Source: Leishmania infantum JPCM5
Lineage: Eukaryota; Euglenozoa; Kinetoplastea; Trypanosomatida; Trypanosomatidae
NCBI RefSeq assembly: GCF_000002875.2
Contig: NC_009410.2
Span: 62,001-126,000 of the forward strand
DNA length: 64,000 bases
Direction: 5' to 3'
The notes under the pieces are model-generated. The model was not told the DNA's origin and did no database searches. It saw only the letters and a program-made list of their open reading frames with translations. The number at the start of each line of letters is the position of its first letter. The stretch's first letter is position 1. Below are positions 60,972 to 64,000 of the stretch, one piece after another. Made by a program: the position numbers and the translations under genes.

Positions 60972-63929
60972 TCAAGAGAGAAGGGCGGCGAAGGCGCGCA
61001 TGACGCGTGCAAAGTGGGGGGACCCCTGTGGAATATCCTCGTCGCCCAACAGCTCGAGCAGCATCTCCGGTGCAGCGCGGTCCTCCGCATCCTCGTCGTC
61101 AGCGCCCGTCACGGACGCGGTAGCACCGCCCGTTGCCGCGACGCCCTCCATGGCCCGCTGCACCATCGCCAGATCATCACCTGCGAGTGGGGCTGCGGAA
61201 GTCCGGCACAGCACTTCCAGCAGACGCGCCAGCGCACGACTTACTAAGGTGCTCGGTGACACGTCCAGCAGCAGCACTAACTGTTCCAGGAGCTGCGAGT
61301 AGGTGCCACTTGGGGCACACGACTGCACTGCAGCGTGCACATGAACGGCAAGCTGCTGCTGCTCCTCGCCGCCGGTGGCAGACGCGAAACTCAGGGCAAG
61401 GACCATGGCCAGCGGCATCGTGTATTGCTCCGACTGCACGTCGCTGGATAGAACCAGCGCCTGCGCCGCGTGCTGGCAAAGCAGCGCACTAAGCGGGCCT
61501 GCACTCGTGCGCCCCACGGCGAACGTGGCCGCTGCAACGGCACTACAGAGCTCTGCAGAGAGGCTCTCGCGCAGCATCGTCATCCATGCCTCCAGGTGCG
61601 CTGGCGACACCACCTCCTCCGCCCCGTCTTGCCGCAAAAGGAGGAGGGTGTAAACCACGCGGAAGACGAGCGGTAGCATGCCAAAGTCCCTCGTCGTGTG
61701 CTGCAGCGCCATCTGCAGTGCTTCTGCCGCAGCGGGGGAGAAAAAGGTTCGGGAAGATTGGGCCATTACGAGGAACAGCTCCCATGCGTTGTCCTCCACC
61801 CACGCCGTCGCGGCGCTCGTCGGCGACGTGCACGGCACAATGACGCAAGGCAGCAGCGACCAGATCACAGCGTCCGAGTCGCCATGGCGGAGGCTGCTGC
61901 CGAGGCACTCCAGCAGCATGTTCAACGAGCTCAGCGAATCTGCGCCGCCTTCGTCATCGCCGATCTCATCCGCGTCTACGCCGAGCCCTGCGGCACCCGT
62001 TCCGCCCGCATTGGCAGCCCGCGACTCGTAGGACTCGATGACGGCCAGCGCAGGGGGAAGGAAGAGCTGCACGAGAGCATCGCCCTGACTCTGAAGAGCA
62101 CCTTTCTCAACGAGCACATGCACCAGCCCCGCCAGGCCCTTGATGGTGGTCGGGCTCTGCACGCGAGACAGCAGCTCCTGCACCGTGCGCAGCACCGTGT
62201 TCACCATGGTGGGCGGCACGTCCGACAATGTAAAATGATTGTCTGAGACGAAGTTCTCTGTGGATTTGAGCGCAACCAACACCAAGACAACGCTCTGAGT
62301 GGCAACGGCGTGCTGCAGCACCGTCTCCAGGGCGGAAAGAACTGCACGCCGGTCCTCCGTGCCGGTCACCGACTCACACCACATGCCCACCAACCACACC
62401 ACACGGCGGGCAACGAACGGGGACGTCTGCGCCAGGGTGGCGGGGTCGAGCAAGGGCAGCAGCTTTCCGCGGAGAAAGCTGAGGTAGGAGGAGGTGTCCT
62501 CGGAGGCCATGGTGTAATAGCCGATGCCGATCGCGTGTAGGGCCGCGGTTACAGGGCCCACATCTCCCTCCTGGAGCAGCTGGTTCACAGCAGCCCAGGC
62601 CGCCGCAAGGCTCGGGCCAGCGCAAGCTGTCGAGCCGGTGAGAGCCAGAAAGAGCTGCTCTGCGCAACTCATCGTGGAGGTCTCGTCATCCATGTCCACA
62701 TCCAACCCCGCCGCCACCTGCTCCGGGTGCCTCGACCACTCCGATAGTGCCTCCGGCGTCGTTGTATCCGCCAGGTACGCGCTGACGATGTGCTGCAAGA
62801 AAGGGGCGAAGTACATAGAGGTGGTGTAGCACTGCAGGCAGTGCGCGATGAATGCATCGCCGTCTTCGGCGCTCAATAAGGAGGTGAAGAAGCGCAGCGC
62901 TCGACACACCGCCTTTTCGGAGACCACGTCGCCAACAGGGCTGCTGACGACGGCTGACAGTAGTCGGAAGATGGAGTGCTCAGGCGTGTCATGCGCAGAC
63001 GACGGTGTCGACGCGGATGGCGCTGCTGCCGCCGCCTCATCAGCGAGCACAAAGAACGAAATGCCGAGCTCATGGAGGCGGCTCGGAAAGAACACGACGG
63101 TTGCCTCGTGCGTCTTGAGCGCGTACTCCAGCAGCCGCTGCCGCCTTTCGGCGTTCGGCGAGTCTGGCGCGTCCTGCCCCAGTCCCGCCGCAAGCCGCCA
63201 CGTCGCTGCTAAGAAGAAATGGCAAAACGCCGGATCGAAAACGCCGCGGCCAAATGTGCGCAGACTGCACTTGAAGAGGTACAGGCACAGGTCGTGCGCC
63301 TCGAGCATGCCTGTCTCGCTCGGGAGAAGTGAGAAGACGCCCGAAAGTGGCGCCACACAGGCGCGGCACACGCCTTCGAAGACGTTGCCAATGCGGCAGC
63401 CTTGCATTTCTTTGAGAAAAACGTGCAGGTAGAGGAGCACGTATGTGGCACGCGCGTGCGACTGCGCCGCGGTGGCCTTCTCAAGCTCCGACACGTAGGA
63501 CGTGACTACATGCTGTATGGCGAGCGGCAGAGCACCGAGCTGGGCCCTGCGAGAGCCGCGCTTCGCCATCAGAGCAACTATGCGGCTCACCTTTCGCGCC
63601 AGCAGAATAGGCGGGTTCGCCTCAGCGAGGAGAAGGCGGACGTACGATTCCAGAAACCGCTCCTGCGTTTCCTTGGGCACCGCATTGTGCCACGACTCGT
63701 CCAAAAACGCGATGACAAGCGTGCAGAGGAAGAAGCGCAGCTCCGCCTGGAGCTGCTGAGACGCGATACCATCGTAGGTGTGCTGAAGAAACACCTCTGG
63801 CTCCCGCTCCTGCAAGTCGCGCAGCTGCGCCGCGGCCTGCTTGCGCGCTGCGTTGTCCACCGAGCTCCGCAGCACTTCAAAAAGCGCGTCCATCGTCGAA
63901 CGCGTCACTCCAGACGTGTTCGCGTGCAT
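60972..63929 (-). CDS. Importin-beta-family nuclear transport receptor
   Basis: 985-aa all-helical HEAT-repeat protein. The N-terminus fits the importin-beta N-terminal domain (LRSSVDNAARKQAAAQLRDL, then FLCTLVIAFLDESWHNAV), and the middle has PFVARRVVWLVGMWCES, the pattern around the central HEAT repeats of importin 9/11-type karyopherins (RRRxxWLIGQW). A loop of acidic residues (VDMDDETSTM; DADEIGDDEGGADS) recalls the acidic cargo- or Ran-binding loops of these receptors. It would carry cargo between cytoplasm and nucleus with Ran; which cargo cannot be read. An importin 11-like identity is favoured but not certain. The ATG at 63929 (MHANTSGVTRS) is the first in frame; Met13 (MDALFEVLRSSV) aligns better with family starts. 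Confidence 0.85.
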   Translation of the reverse strand: MHANTSGVTRSTMDALFEVLRSSVDNAARKQAAAQLRDLQEREPEVFLQHTYDGIASQQLQAELRFFLCTLVIAFLDESWHNAVPKETQERFLESYVRLLLAEANPPILLARKVSRIVALMAKRGSRRAQLGALPLAIQHVVTSYVSELEKATAAQSHARATYVLLYLHVFLKEMQGCRIGNVFEGVCRACVAPLSGVFSLLPSETGMLEAHDLCLYLFKCSLRTFGRGVFDPAFCHFFLAATWRLAAGLGQDAPDSPNAERRQRLLEYALKTHEATVVFFPSRLHELGISFFVLADEAAAAAPSASTPSSAHDTPEHSIFRLLSAVVSSPVGDVVSEKAVCRALRFFTSLLSAEDGDAFIAHCLQCYTTSMYFAPFLQHIVSAYLADTTTPEALSEWSRHPEQVAAGLDVDMDDETSTMSCAEQLFLALTGSTACAGPSLAAAWAAVNQLLQEGDVGPVTAALHAIGIGYYTMASEDTSSYLSFLRGKLLPLLDPATLAQTSPFVARRVVWLVGMWCESVTGTEDRRAVLSALETVLQHAVATQSVVLVLVALKSTENFVSDNHFTLSDVPPTMVNTVLRTVQELLSRVQSPTTIKGLAGLVHVLVEKGALQSQGDALVQLFLPPALAVIESYESRAANAGGTGAAGLGVDADEIGDDEGGADSLSSLNMLLECLGSSLRHGDSDAVIWSLLPCVIVPCTSPTSAATAWVEDNAWELFLVMAQSSRTFFSPAAAEALQMALQHTTRDFGMLPLVFRVVYTLLLLRQDGAEEVVSPAHLEAWMTMLRESLSAELCSAVAAATFAVGRTSAGPLSALLCQHAAQALVLSSDVQSEQYTMPLAMVLALSFASATGGEEQQQLAVHVHAAVQSCAPSGTYSQLLEQLVLLLDVSPSTLVSRALARLLEVLCRTSAAPLAGDDLAMVQRAMEGVAATGGATASVTGADDEDAEDRAAPEMLLELLGDEDIPQGSPHFARVMRAFAALLS

Positions 63930-64000
63930 CTCTTTTACTGGACGGAAGCAGGGGGGCGCACGAACACACGCGGAGGCCAGACATGGACAAGCAAGAGAAA
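63930..64000. other. 5' flank of the importin-like gene
   Basis: 71 bases to the right edge. The minus strand shows a C-rich patch (63950-63956). Nothing else seen. Confidence 0.5.

Overview
The window looks like trypanosomatid nuclear DNA, most likely Leishmania or a close relative. Evidence: GC-rich sequence, long intronless ORFs all on one strand, intergenic regions of 0.5-2.5 kb full of pyrimidine tracts and CA/TG/G runs (trans-splicing landscape), and lineage-typical genes: a mitochondrial RNA-editing TUTase (RET2-like), a 6-phosphofructo-2-kinase with ankyrin repeats, a CFIm25-type Nudix protein and degenerate ingi/SIDER-type retroposons. From memory of synteny, the pairing of the folate enzyme FOLD/DHCH1 with mitochondrial ATP synthase subunit c suggests a chromosome-26-like block; this was not checked.

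All 23 genes I support lie on the minus strand, so the window reads right to left as part of one polycistronic transcription unit. I see no strand switch, tRNA, rRNA or CRISPR array. Where the longest ORF starts upstream of the likely initiator, I chose the ATG that begins the conserved or targeting sequence; upstream extensions are pyrimidine-tract 5'UTR read through.

In transcription order: importin-beta-like receptor (63.9-61.0 kb); ATP synthase subunit c (59.9); secreted/membrane protein with an SGNH-like C-terminal motif (58.1-56.7); TMEM242-like mitochondrial protein (55.8-54.8); a SIDER retroposon (54.2-53.7); Cfd1/NUBP2-like Fe-S scaffold ATPase (53.5-52.6); TruA/Pus-type pseudouridine synthase (51.4-49.3); a decayed retroposon with RNase H remnants (48.9-47.5); four-CxxC mini-protein (46.8-46.5); ALKBH8-like dioxygenase (45.7-44.0); RET2-like TUTase (43.5-41.9); IST1-like ESCRT protein (41.1-40.3); a second SIDER (39.8-39.1); TPR protein (37.9-35.3); a 1,858-aa protein of unknown function (34.5-28.9); VPS52 (27.9-25.2); membrane-anchored nucleoside-hydrolase-like pseudoenzyme (23.9-22.9); cyclin (21.7-20.1); FOLD (18.4-17.5); ankyrin-6PF2K with a dead phosphatase site (16.7-14.7); M1 aminopeptidase (13.8-11.2); CFIm25 (10.4-9.6); a putatively myristoylated 202-aa protein (8.3-7.7); Der/EngA double GTPase (7.0-5.1); an unknown 674-aa protein (4.2-2.2); and the N-terminal 572 codons of an unknown protein leaving the left edge.

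The genes are mostly housekeeping and, as usual in this lineage, not functionally grouped, though two associations deserve a look: a TMEM242-like protein close to the c-ring subunit, and RNA-modification/editing enzymes between 52 and 42 kb. The most interesting signals are enzyme domains that kept their fold but lost catalytic residues (phosphatase half of 6PF2K, nucleoside hydrolase), the retroposon fossils in 3'UTR positions, and the giant unknown protein.
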